Shown here one piece after another: positions 44,599 to 53,720 of a stretch of 64,000 bases of DNA. The notes below the pieces were generated by a model, which was not told where the DNA came from, made no database searches, and saw only the letters and a program-made list of their open reading frames with translations. Position numbers and translations under genes: made by a program. Origin of the DNA: an uncultured Lachnospiraceae bacterium (GTDB lineage: Bacteria; Bacillota; Clostridia; Lachnospirales; Lachnospiraceae); assembly GCA_934401915.1 (NCBI GenBank), contig CAKRSV010000008.1:50150-114149 (forward strand), in the 5' to 3' direction. Every line of letters begins with the position of its first letter. Within the stretch, counting starts at the first letter, position 1.

Positions 44599-45518
44599 CC
44601 TATTCTTAACAATCTTCCGACGTCGATCATTCCCCAGCCCTGTTTCCGCCAGTCATCTCCCAGATCCCGGGCGCAGAATACCATGCGGCGCTTGACCTCC
44701 TCGTTTCCAAGCTCCCCTTCCTTCTGCAAAAGCAGGGCCGCCGCTCCCGAGACGATCGGCGTCGCCATGGAGGTGCCGCTCTTTTTTATATAGACATTCT
44801 GGTATCCGTTCCCGAACCGTCTCCATGCGGCGTTGCAGGACACGATATCCGTTCCCGGCGCAACCAGATCCGGTTTGCGGTACAGCAGGCGCAAGCTTCC
44901 CCTCCCGGAATAATTTTCGCACAGATCTCTCCGGTTTCCAAAATAGCCTCCCTCATGGCAGCCGACCGTGATCACCCGGTTTCCTCTGCCGAGCGGCGAA
45001 ATGGAATCCTCATCGGGACCGTTATTGCCCGCGGCACACACCACAATGATCCCGCTCTCCCACGCCTCCTTCAAAATCTCCTGCAGCTCCCGCATCTTCT
45101 CTTCATCCGAGTTCTGTCCAAGCCCGATCGAGATATTCAGCACGCGTATCTGATACTGCGTCCGGTTTTGCAGCACCCATTCCAGCCCCCGGCGCATCGT
45201 CTCGATCCTTCCCTCTCCCTTTTCATCTAAAACCTTCCCTACACACAAAAGACACCCAGGCGCGATCCCTTTGTACCTGCCACCCGATGCAGTACCGTCT
45301 CCACCGATACAGCCGCACACATGCGTCCCATGCCCGCTGTCGTCATACACAGCGCTTCGTCCATGTACAAAATCCCGAAAAGCCACGATCCGGCCGCGCA
45401 GATCGGGATGGAAGGACACGCCCGTGTCCAGAACGGCTACCGTCACTCTTCTCTGTGTGCGCTGCGCCTCCCACTGCACCTCATCACTGCAGCCAAGCTG
45501 TCTTCTGACACGATCCAT
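44595..45518 (-). CDS. S8 subtilisin-family serine peptidase without signal peptide
   Basis: 307 residues with the complete catalytic triad: Asp in VAVLDTGVSFHPDL, His in YDDSGHGTHVCGCIGG, oxyanion Asn in VVCAAGNNGPDEDS and Ser in KKSGTSMATPIVSGAAA. The catalytic domain starts only about 25 residues from the N-terminus, so there is no signal peptide and no I9-type propeptide; a cytosolic protease like intracellular subtilisins is likely. Several Cys lie near the active site (HVCGCIGG). It stands alone between the LRR operon and the citrate synthase promoter. Start ATG 45518 with GAGGA upstream. Substrate unknown. Confidence 0.93.
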   Translation of the reverse strand: MDRVRRQLGCSDEVQWEAQRTQRRVTVAVLDTGVSFHPDLRGRIVAFRDFVHGRSAVYDDSGHGTHVCGCIGGDGTASGGRYKGIAPGCLLCVGKVLDEKGEGRIETMRRGLEWVLQNRTQYQIRVLNISIGLGQNSDEEKMRELQEILKEAWESGIIVVCAAGNNGPDEDSISPLGRGNRVITVGCHEGGYFGNRRDLCENYSGRGSLRLLYRKPDLVAPGTDIVSCNAAWRRFGNGYQNVYIKKSGTSMATPIVSGAAALLLQKEGELGNEEVKRRMVFCARDLGDDWRKQGWGMIDVGRLLRIG

Positions 45519-45572
45519 GCTTCCTCTTTCTGTTTCTGCGCCACATCACGCCATAAGTACGGCATTTTTTCA

Positions 45573-45616
45573 CGCAAAAAACTCCCGGCTTTGTGTTATC
45601 TTATGCCAGGAGTTTT
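45573..45616 (-). terminator. Terminator of the sortase-LRR operon
   Basis: Minus strand: AAAACTCCTGGC pairs with GCCGGGAGTTTT (12 bp, one U-G) around a 15-nt loop, followed by a T-run. It lies about 27 nt after the second LRR gene. Confidence 0.85.
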
Positions 45617-45642
45617 GAACGGTTCTGTCTGTTTCTATTCTG

Positions 45643-48447
45643 TTACGCTCTTCTGCGTTTTTTCCATATCTTATCTGTCAAGAAGAAAGCTGCCATCGCC
45701 CCGCTGAACAGAACGCCTGCGGCTGTCCACTTGACAAAGCTTCCGATTCCGGGTTTCAGCGTGCCGTCTTCGCGGGCTCCCTGTGCATCGAACACCATTC
45801 TTCCCTCAGAAAGCTCCACAGGCCCTTCCGCGATCACATTTTCATCCGTCTGGTCGCTGTATATCGCATAGTAAGGGAAATGCTTCGCATCAAAGGTCAG
45901 ACTGTCTATCCCGTCGACCGCCATGATGTGGCTTTCGACCTCTTTCAAAAGACCGTCCGTGTTCAGACAAAGCACATGCACCGAATTCGGATCGATCCCA
46001 TCCGGGATCGGCATCACAAGGGACATCGTCTGTCTGCCGAGCGAAGTGATCGGGATCCCCGAACTGTTTTCGGTCAGCTGGAACTCATATCCCTGTACCG
46101 TACCGGGAAGCTCTCCTTCAGACAGGCTCTGATATACCTTCTGGATCTCTGTTTTCGCTGTCTCGCTGTCCGTGATCTTCAGCGTACAGGATTTCTCGAT
46201 CCCCTCGATCGCTGCCTGATACTGTCCATCCTCCGGCAGATGCGCGCTCTGCGCTTCCACCGTCACCTGTGGATTCTCTTCTGTCTGTTCCTGAACCGGA
46301 TTTTCCGTATCTGATCCGCTTTCTCCGGCCTGCACTTCATACGCCATGCCATCCAGATAAAAGGTTTTTCCAACCGGATCCTGTGAAGAACAGTTCCAGA
46401 GCACCTGCAGCGCTCCCGGCTGTCCGTTTTCCGTATCCGGCTCGCTGACCACCTTACATACACTGCCGTCAAAGCCCAGCTTTCCAGGCTCTAATACGCT
46501 TCCCTGTCCCAAGTCCTTCGCAGACACTCCATCTGGCACTACCGCGATGGAATTGCCGTTCAGCGCATACCCCCGGTAGCTGTCGTGGTAGAGCTTCGTC
46601 GCCGCGGTTCCATAGGCGAGCGCCGGAAGCGTATTTCCTTCAAAGACAACTACGCCGTTCTCAGCAGGTTTACCACTCTCTGCCACATCAAATGCACGCA
46701 GCCCTATCTCCGTCACCGAAGCGGGGATGCGGATATTCTGGATGGGACAGCCGGCAAATGCGCGGTCGCGGATCTCTTTTGTCCCATTCATTCCCTGCAC
46801 CGAAGTCAGGGCACTGCAATCCATAAAAGCAGCCTCGCCGATGATCTCTACCGAATCCGGTATCGTCACCTGCGCGATCTCTGTATGCTCCCGAAAGGCG
46901 TCCGGACCGATCTGGCGCACCTCCTGCGGGATCTCTACCTGCGGACTGTTTCCACGGTAAGCAAGCAGAATGCCGTCTCCCACGATCAGAAAATCGCTGC
47001 CGCCTCCAACGCTGCTAAGCCAGCCCTCCAGCCAGGGCGTCTTTGCGAAAGCAAACGATTCAATGCTCTTTACACTTGACGGGATCGATACCTCTGCCAG
47101 GTCGTCACAATGATAAAACGCACCGTAGCCGATCTCCTCCACGCCATCCGGTATCGTCACTTTGGTGAGTCCGGATCTTGCAAAGGAAAATTCGCCGATC
47201 CGCTGCGTGTTCTCCGGAAAGGTAGCTGCGGTCATCGGATCGTCATAGTAGGCCTGCGCCGGGATCGCCGTTTTCTCCGGCTCCCCTCCTATGGTTTCGC
47301 CGGTGCTTCCCACATTGATCGTCGCACTGGCATTGTCTATCATCACAAACGCCTGTTGCCCGATGATCCGGGTAATCCCTTTCACGTTGGTATCCGTCTC
47401 GTCCTCCATGGGATTCATATGCGTAACCTCATGGTAGTAATCTACCGGCGTTGTATCTGCCGCTTCCCCATCTGCCGACTGCTCTGCCGACTGCTCTGTC
47501 GAATTGTCGCTGACAGAGTCATTTCCCGGGATCGGCGCCTCCTCGTACTCAGAAACATCAATATCCTTTAATTCAAGCGTCTTGGCAAACTCCTGCGCAT
47601 AGGAACCCTCCTCTGCCTGGATATCCAGCTTCGTGCATCCGTCAAACGCCGTCGCATGGATCGTGTTTACCGACGGCGGGATCTCGATCTCACGCAGCCG
47701 CACACAGTCCTCAAACGCTTTCATATCGATCCGGTTGACCGAGTAGGGAATCGTCACTGTCTTTACATTTTTGCAGTTGGAAAAGCAATATCCCGGAATC
47801 TCCCTAACATTGCTGCCCACATTTATCTCCCGCAGATTATAATCTCCCCAGAACGCATAGGGTTTGATCGTCTTTACCGTGGAAGGCATGGAATAGGAAT
47901 CTCCCGTTCTTCCGGCAAGCACCTGGTACAGTGTGTCCAAGCCATCCTTATTATAGATTGCCCCGTCATTGCAGGTAAATTTCGGATTGCTGCTGTCGAT
48001 CGACACATCCTTCAGACTGTATGCGCCGGCAAACACGCCGTTTCCAAGTGTTTTCAACCCTTTGCCGACCGAAACTTTCGAAAGCAGCGGGCAGCCGCTG
48101 AACGCTGCACCGTCGATCAGCTCCACAGAGTCCGGAATCTCCACCGACTGCAGATTGACGCAGTCTGCAAACGCTCTCGATCCGATCTCCCTGACGCTGT
48201 CACCGATCTTCACCGTTTTCACCGAATCGTTCCCTGCGAAGGCCTCCGACTCGATCTTTTTTACATAATTGGAAATAGACACGTCCTCAGCCGTGCCATT
48301 GTATTTCACTAATGTTGTTCCGTCCATTTGAAAATCAGATGCAGAAGCAGTCGAAACTGCCTCCACATCTGTTACCGGTATCTGTGTCACAACGATTGCC
48401 GTAACCAGCAAAAGCGCTCCGATCAGATTTCGTATTTTTCTAACCAT
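45643..48447 (-). CDS. BspA-like leucine-rich-repeat surface protein
   Basis: 934 residues. The signal peptide has the hydrophobic core LIGALLLVTAIVVTQIPV. Two blocks of LRR_5 (BspA-type) repeats follow, about residues 45-300 and 365-630, with units like VKIGDSVREIGSRAFADC and VEIPDSVELIDGAAFSGC. After a spacer comes a beta domain (SSGIPITSLGRQTMSLVMPI ... FDAKHFPYYAIY) also seen in the upstream LRR protein. A C-terminal helix with the basic tail KKRRRA anchors it. No PxTG sorting motif is present; KPGIG lies at the matching place. The start at 48447 has GGGAG at 6 nt. Adhesion to host or matrix proteins is known for BspA proteins but is inference here. Confidence 0.9.
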   Translation of the reverse strand: MVRKIRNLIGALLLVTAIVVTQIPVTDVEAVSTASASDFQMDGTTLVKYNGTAEDVSISNYVKKIESEAFAGNDSVKTVKIGDSVREIGSRAFADCVNLQSVEIPDSVELIDGAAFSGCPLLSKVSVGKGLKTLGNGVFAGAYSLKDVSIDSSNPKFTCNDGAIYNKDGLDTLYQVLAGRTGDSYSMPSTVKTIKPYAFWGDYNLREINVGSNVREIPGYCFSNCKNVKTVTIPYSVNRIDMKAFEDCVRLREIEIPPSVNTIHATAFDGCTKLDIQAEEGSYAQEFAKTLELKDIDVSEYEEAPIPGNDSVSDNSTEQSAEQSADGEAADTTPVDYYHEVTHMNPMEDETDTNVKGITRIIGQQAFVMIDNASATINVGSTGETIGGEPEKTAIPAQAYYDDPMTAATFPENTQRIGEFSFARSGLTKVTIPDGVEEIGYGAFYHCDDLAEVSIPSSVKSIESFAFAKTPWLEGWLSSVGGGSDFLIVGDGILLAYRGNSPQVEIPQEVRQIGPDAFREHTEIAQVTIPDSVEIIGEAAFMDCSALTSVQGMNGTKEIRDRAFAGCPIQNIRIPASVTEIGLRAFDVAESGKPAENGVVVFEGNTLPALAYGTAATKLYHDSYRGYALNGNSIAVVPDGVSAKDLGQGSVLEPGKLGFDGSVCKVVSEPDTENGQPGALQVLWNCSSQDPVGKTFYLDGMAYEVQAGESGSDTENPVQEQTEENPQVTVEAQSAHLPEDGQYQAAIEGIEKSCTLKITDSETAKTEIQKVYQSLSEGELPGTVQGYEFQLTENSSGIPITSLGRQTMSLVMPIPDGIDPNSVHVLCLNTDGLLKEVESHIMAVDGIDSLTFDAKHFPYYAIYSDQTDENVIAEGPVELSEGRMVFDAQGAREDGTLKPGIGSFVKWTAAGVLFSGAMAAFFLTDKIWKKRRRA

Positions 48448-48495
48448 AGGATTCTCCCATGCTCTTTTACACTTTTTGACACTGCGCATCCCGTT

Positions 48496-51400
48496 TTATG
48501 CCATCTTCTGTCTGGCTGTTCTCCGGTCCTTCTTTAAGAAGAGAATGATCGACAAACTTGCCAGTCCGATCGACAAGAACCACTTGGGATGGATCGGATC
48601 GCCTGTCTTAGGCGTCACATCCAGCGCTCCCTCTGTCAGGTTACCGGTGTCTACATAGATCGTATACGGTGAGAAGTGTGTCGCCGTAAAGGAGATACAA
48701 GGTACTCCGTTGATCGTTGTAAACCGCTCGCCCAGCTCTTCCAGCTGATCGCCAGTGATCACCGCACCAGCCATATTGTTTCCGCCATAGGAAACAAGCG
48801 CATCCGGGATCGGGATCGTAATATCTATCGACAGACCGTTCGTATTAGTGATCTTGGTCGTGCCTGTCGAATCGTACAGACTGATGTCCATCGCATAGTA
48901 AAGGATGTTCTCCAGACTGCCGTACTTGTTCGTGAGTGCCGCTGCAACCGCTCTGGTCGCCTCGTCTGTCTCTGTAATCTTGACAATAAAGTTATCCGAG
49001 GATCCGTTCACATTCGCTGTCGCCAGATCCTTGTTGGAAATACCCGGCTTCGTGATATCAACGGTCGTATTGCCCTTGCTGTTTCCACTGCCATTACCGT
49101 TGCCATTATTGTCGGATCCATTTCCGTTTGCCGCCGTCGCCGTCGATCCTGCCACATAATTAGCTGTGACCGTCACGTTGTTTGCCGGCATGGTAAAGGT
49201 TGTCGCCGTCATGCTGACGCTGGCAAGTGAAACACCGTTCGAATCAGTCGTCCACTTGCTGAATACCATACCGGGCGCCGGTGCGTTTGCCGAGATGACT
49301 ACTGTCGTTCCGGCTGCATAGCTTCCGCTGCCGCTTCCGTTCACTACGGTCACAGTGTACAGAGACGCTGTCGATCCGCTTCCTGAGGAAGTCGATGTAG
49401 CGCTTGTACTTGTATTGGAGCTCGTGCTCGTACTGCTTGTGCTTCCATTCGAGCTGCTCGTCGTTTTTCCAGACGTCGAACCGCCGCTGGTGGTCGTTGA
49501 ACCGCCACTCGTCGTTGTGCTGCCGCCACTGGTGTTGGACGTTGCCGAATACAGGGCGATGACTGTCTTGTTCGACTGCACATTCGTGTAGGTATCGCTC
49601 CACTTGAGGAAGGTATATCCAATGTGCTCCGGCGGAGTCGGCGCTACCGCATCCTTGCCGGGCTCGATGTACTGTGTCTCTCCCAGCTTCTTACCGTCTA
49701 CGTTATCATAGAACTCTACAACATATTTTCCGTCGACCATTCCTCCGTCGGAGGTGTATGTCGCAATAAATATCGTATCCTGCGTGATCGCATCATCTAC
49801 TTCGATGCCGCCCGATCCGATCCACTTGTCAAAGATATAACCGGTTCTGGTCGGATTTGCCGGACGATCTTCCTTCGGAAGCGTTCTTCCATTGATGACA
49901 TACTTTGTCTCTCCAACCTGCGTGCCATCCACATCAAGGAAGATAACGCGCCACTGCTCATCGATGATATCAATGCTGAGCTTATAGTAATCTGCATATT
50001 CATAAGCCGAAGTATCCCGATAGGTACGGATCGTGATCGTCTTATCCTTATCCGGTCCGAAGGCGTCTGTCGCGATAAATACCTCCTTGCCCGGGATCGT
50101 GACATTGATCGGCTTGTCGTTCTCAAAAGCACCCTTCTTGATGCTGTTGACATTCATAGGAAGCACTACCGTGTGCAGAATGTCACAGTCCTTAAAGCAG
50201 TTCTCCGGGATCTCTGTCAGTCCCTTCGCCGCTGTCAGGTCGATGGAGGCGATATCGTTACAATCCTCGAACGCACCCTCTCTGATCTTTGTAACATTGG
50301 CGATATCCGGATCTGTGATCTCCGATATGTAGGAATCTCCCACCAGTCTGCCGCGGGATGCAAGGCACTCTACGATCGTGTAAGAGCCATCCTCGTTCAC
50401 CTCGTAGATGATACCGTTGTCCGTCTTATAGTAATCGTTTCCGCCCACCGTCATCATGGAAGTACAGCCTCTGAACGGCGCTGTTCCGATCTCCTTGCAG
50501 GCAGGACTGAGCAGTACATACTGCAGCTGCTCGCAGCTGTCAAACGCATAATCCGGCAGATATTCTACATCCGATGCAGACATATCGATCGAAACGACCC
50601 TGTCGTTACCGCGCTTGTAGATCTCTTTCTCTTTCTCTGCGTCCGGATAGCCATCATCATACACACCGCTGAACAGACCGGGCGTCACATCGAGAATATC
50701 ATCGGCATCCGGATTGATCTTCTTCGTGTACATTCCCATAACCTTGGAATCCAACTTGCCAGTCATATAGGTTGCCACGTTATTGCCATTTGCATTGTTC
50801 TTCGCATTGACATAACCGTAGACATCGATCGACTGTACGCCTGCCGGGATCACGATATTCGTGGTTCCCTCTACCCAGGCCCTCTCCTCTGAGGTACAGG
50901 TCTGGTAGATCGGCAGCCCCTGGGAAGCATCCCTTGTCCAGTTCTCAAGGATACTGTACGGGTTGGTGGTGAAATACGGATCCGGATCGTTTGCAGCTTC
51001 TACCGTCAGTGGCTCGAAAAGCCAATCGGTCCACACATTGCCCGGCGCATCATTTTTCACATAGCTCTCCCATGCAAGACAGAATGCGCTGTTGATCCAG
51101 GGTCCGTAGGAACTGTCCGCATACGCATCTTCTGCTGTCCATGCAGCTCCGGTCGCGTCGTTTGTCTCTCCATTCTGCACCTTCTGCCATATCTCTTTGA
51201 AGGCAGTTCTCTGTCCATTGTATTCCTCAGCCTTGTAAAGCTCGTAGTAATAGCTTTCCATTGCTTTGTTGTGCTCTTTGTATACATTATCGATCTGATC
51301 GTATCTCGGATAGTCGAGCAGTGTCACAAGACCTGTCCCGTCGTCGTACATCACGGTCAGACAGGACGGCTCAAGGCTCTTATAGCAGACACGGATTCCG

Positions 51401-53673
51401 CCGTCATGGATCACATTCTCCTTGGCAACCGCCCACTCAAAAGGCGCATACCCCTTCACGATATCTCCATGGAAGGTCAGCTCCGTACCGTCCGTCTTAA
51501 AGGCGTCCGTGCCGATCGTGAACGCATTGTGTCCGGCAGACGGAGAATGGAAGGTAACGTCGATCAGATTGTAGCAGCCTGCAAACGCGCGTTTGCCGAT
51601 CGATGCCACGGAATTGCCGATCACGACCTTCTGCAGCTTGTTCCATTTTCCTTTATCAGTCTCACTGCTCTTGATATTTTCAAAAACCGAATCCTCGATC
51701 GATGTGATGGAATCATCCTCGATCGTGATGCTTACTACTCTTCTGGTCAGATCTTCGTCATTGAAACAGTCCGTTGCAATGCCGGTCACCTGAATCTCGC
51801 CGACCTTGCTCGGGATCACCAGATCGATATCGCCGGTGCTGGTATTGCCATCTGCGATCGTACAGGAGATCAGTACACCGTTGCTGTCAATACAGAGCAG
51901 GTAGCTGCCGTCGCTGACCTCGTAATACTCCTTGCCGTTCTCCACATACACATACGGTACGACCTCGGAAACTGCTGTCTTTGCCGCCCAGGTAGCCTTA
52001 CGCGGGCCAGCCTTCTCGCCTGCACTGTCCTTCGCCGGTCCTCTCACATAGAAATCCTTGTTGCTCACGGAGCTGAACAGCTTCTCGCCAACATAAGTCA
52101 CATAACCGCAGGAACCGTTCCCATCGTCCGGGAACTCCACACATCCCAGATTGGAACAGTTGTAGAACAGATTCTCCGGGATCGTGATCATACCCGCCTT
52201 CTTTGTCCGGCCATAATCTGCCGGCATCACGACTTTCTGCAGATTGGACCTGCCGGCAAGCACCAGATCTCCCATGCCGGATGTACCCATATTCTGGGAT
52301 ATATTCGAAGGGAAGGTAAACGTTGACATCGAACCGATCGGTCCGGATTCCACTGCAAAGGCAGCCTCGCCGATGGTGTCGATATCCACCGTCACTCCCG
52401 ATGTTCCGTTTTTATTGAAATTAACTGTATTTAATGCAATATCATTGTAAAATGCGTAGTCGTCGATCACGCACTTGCCGATTGCTCCAAAATCTACCGT
52501 TCCGAGCTGTTTACAGCCTGCAAACGCACCGTGTCCGATCTCTCCCACAGAGTACGGGAAGGTGATCGAAGTCAGGGAATTACAATCATAGAACGCCTCG
52601 TTTCCGATCAGTGTCGTCGCGGAACCGATATTTACCTCCCGAAGCTGTGTACAGCCCTTAAATGCCCGGTCGGATACCTCCTGCACATTCGAGAACGAGA
52701 TCGATACCAGGAAAGAATCCATAAAGGCTTCCTTACCGATATAGGCAACCTCCTGTGGAACCGTCAGATAGTGCACATTCTTCGTCCCCTTAAATGCACC
52801 GTCTCCGATACCGATGATGCTGCTCTTGTTCAGCACCATGAAGCCGTTGTCGTCAAACTCGCCCTCCACGGTCGCTCCACTGTTCTTGCGCGGGATATAT
52901 ACATACACGTTGGTCGCTCCGGAATTTTCCGAATCGATTGCCTTGATCAGGGTACAACCCTTGAGCACCTTGTTGGCGTCGCAGTAATACTTAAGTTTCT
53001 GTGTCTCGGAAAGTTCACCAATCGTCACTTCCAGAGTCGGTGCAACCGGAGCAGGCGTTCCGTCCTGCTTCTTCTGCCAGTCTGCAAATTCTTTTTCCCA
53101 CGCCGCATACTCGTCACAGAACTTCTGGTACTTGTCCGGGAAATATTCGATCAGGAAATCCGCATCGTCCTCACCCGGTTCGGTACAGCTCTTGATATCC
53201 GCATCGTGGTCGGTATAAAATTTCTCATATACCGCAGGCTGGATCGTGTTGTACTCATACACCACGTTGGGGTTCAGTACGACCGTCTCACTCGCATACG
53301 TGCTGTTGTATTCGCTGATGATTCCCTTGGGTCCTCCCTGCACATTCTTAAGGAAGAACCTAAACTGCCACTCCATGATCCACTCGCTGTCACTGAGCTG
53401 CTTCAGAACCTTTGAAGAATACTCCGTCGCTCCGGACGGCTTCGGCATACCCGTCGCAAGATCTGCGCCCGGCTCTACATAGCTGTAATCCACCACTCTC
53501 TGGGGGGCAACATCCTGTACGGAAACGCCTCCGTCCACAGTCTCCGCACGGTTCTCCGGCACCGGAATCGCCGCAACCGCGATCGCTGTGATCATCAGGA
53601 CTGCCGCCAGACTGCGTCTGACTGTTCTCTTAAATCCCCTCTTTGTTTTCTTACCCTGCATTTTCTTCGACAT
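48496..53673 (-). CDS. Giant BspA-like LRR protein with InlB-type repeats and TPKTG sorting signal
   Basis: 1725 residues, the largest gene here. A basic signal peptide (RSLAAVLMITAIAVAAIPVP) leads into several blocks of LRR_5 repeats (for example VNIGSATTLIGNEAFYDC and VYVPR-like units) with long non-repeat inserts. Two InlB B/Flg_new-type modules follow (GYIFDKWIGSGG, GYTFLKWSDTYTN), then a Ser/Thr/Gly linker, a bacterial-repeat module (GMVFSKWTTDSNG), an Asn/Gly linker and a beta domain ending HFSPYTIYV. The C-terminus has TPKTG (codons 48601-48615; residue about 1687), a hydrophobic stretch and KKDRRTARQK: a sortase signal. It starts at 53673 (AAGGAG at 7 nt), 47 nt after the sortase gene. 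Likely a cell-wall-linked adhesin. Confidence 0.92.
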   Translation of the reverse strand: MSKKMQGKKTKRGFKRTVRRSLAAVLMITAIAVAAIPVPENRAETVDGGVSVQDVAPQRVVDYSYVEPGADLATGMPKPSGATEYSSKVLKQLSDSEWIMEWQFRFFLKNVQGGPKGIISEYNSTYASETVVLNPNVVYEYNTIQPAVYEKFYTDHDADIKSCTEPGEDDADFLIEYFPDKYQKFCDEYAAWEKEFADWQKKQDGTPAPVAPTLEVTIGELSETQKLKYYCDANKVLKGCTLIKAIDSENSGATNVYVYIPRKNSGATVEGEFDDNGFMVLNKSSIIGIGDGAFKGTKNVHYLTVPQEVAYIGKEAFMDSFLVSISFSNVQEVSDRAFKGCTQLREVNIGSATTLIGNEAFYDCNSLTSITFPYSVGEIGHGAFAGCKQLGTVDFGAIGKCVIDDYAFYNDIALNTVNFNKNGTSGVTVDIDTIGEAAFAVESGPIGSMSTFTFPSNISQNMGTSGMGDLVLAGRSNLQKVVMPADYGRTKKAGMITIPENLFYNCSNLGCVEFPDDGNGSCGYVTYVGEKLFSSVSNKDFYVRGPAKDSAGEKAGPRKATWAAKTAVSEVVPYVYVENGKEYYEVSDGSYLLCIDSNGVLISCTIADGNTSTGDIDLVIPSKVGEIQVTGIATDCFNDEDLTRRVVSITIEDDSITSIEDSVFENIKSSETDKGKWNKLQKVVIGNSVASIGKRAFAGCYNLIDVTFHSPSAGHNAFTIGTDAFKTDGTELTFHGDIVKGYAPFEWAVAKENVIHDGGIRVCYKSLEPSCLTVMYDDGTGLVTLLDYPRYDQIDNVYKEHNKAMESYYYELYKAEEYNGQRTAFKEIWQKVQNGETNDATGAAWTAEDAYADSSYGPWINSAFCLAWESYVKNDAPGNVWTDWLFEPLTVEAANDPDPYFTTNPYSILENWTRDASQGLPIYQTCTSEERAWVEGTTNIVIPAGVQSIDVYGYVNAKNNANGNNVATYMTGKLDSKVMGMYTKKINPDADDILDVTPGLFSGVYDDGYPDAEKEKEIYKRGNDRVVSIDMSASDVEYLPDYAFDSCEQLQYVLLSPACKEIGTAPFRGCTSMMTVGGNDYYKTDNGIIYEVNEDGSYTIVECLASRGRLVGDSYISEITDPDIANVTKIREGAFEDCNDIASIDLTAAKGLTEIPENCFKDCDILHTVVLPMNVNSIKKGAFENDKPINVTIPGKEVFIATDAFGPDKDKTITIRTYRDTSAYEYADYYKLSIDIIDEQWRVIFLDVDGTQVGETKYVINGRTLPKEDRPANPTRTGYIFDKWIGSGGIEVDDAITQDTIFIATYTSDGGMVDGKYVVEFYDNVDGKKLGETQYIEPGKDAVAPTPPEHIGYTFLKWSDTYTNVQSNKTVIALYSATSNTSGGSTTTSGGSTTTSGGSTSGKTTSSSNGSTSSTSTSSNTSTSATSTSSGSGSTASLYTVTVVNGSGSGSYAAGTTVVISANAPAPGMVFSKWTTDSNGVSLASVSMTATTFTMPANNVTVTANYVAGSTATAANGNGSDNNGNGNGSGNSKGNTTVDITKPGISNKDLATANVNGSSDNFIVKITETDEATRAVAAALTNKYGSLENILYYAMDISLYDSTGTTKITNTNGLSIDITIPIPDALVSYGGNNMAGAVITGDQLEELGERFTTINGVPCISFTATHFSPYTIYVDTGNLTEGALDVTPKTGDPIHPKWFLSIGLASLSIILFLKKDRRTARQKMA
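49375..49560 (-). repeat. Ser/Thr/Gly low-complexity linker in the giant LRR gene
   Basis: Codes for about 60 residues dominated by Ser, Thr and Gly, with tandem TTTSGGS units and STS runs. A second Asn/Gly linker lies at about 49055-49125. Such regions are typical wall-spanning spacers and prone to length changes. Confidence 0.8.
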
Positions 53674-53720
53674 GGTATCTCTCCTTGTTCCCCACACACT
53701 TATTTAATATTTATACTGTA

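Noticed and set aside
49375..49560. CRISPR-like or satellite repeat
   Set aside because: The repeats are irregular Ser/Thr/Gly codons in frame within the LRR gene, without fixed spacers.
49624..52326. Long plus-strand frames inside the giant LRR gene
   Set aside because: Repeat-rich LRR coding sequence leaves antisense frames open; no starts with ribosome sites, and the sense frame is continuous.
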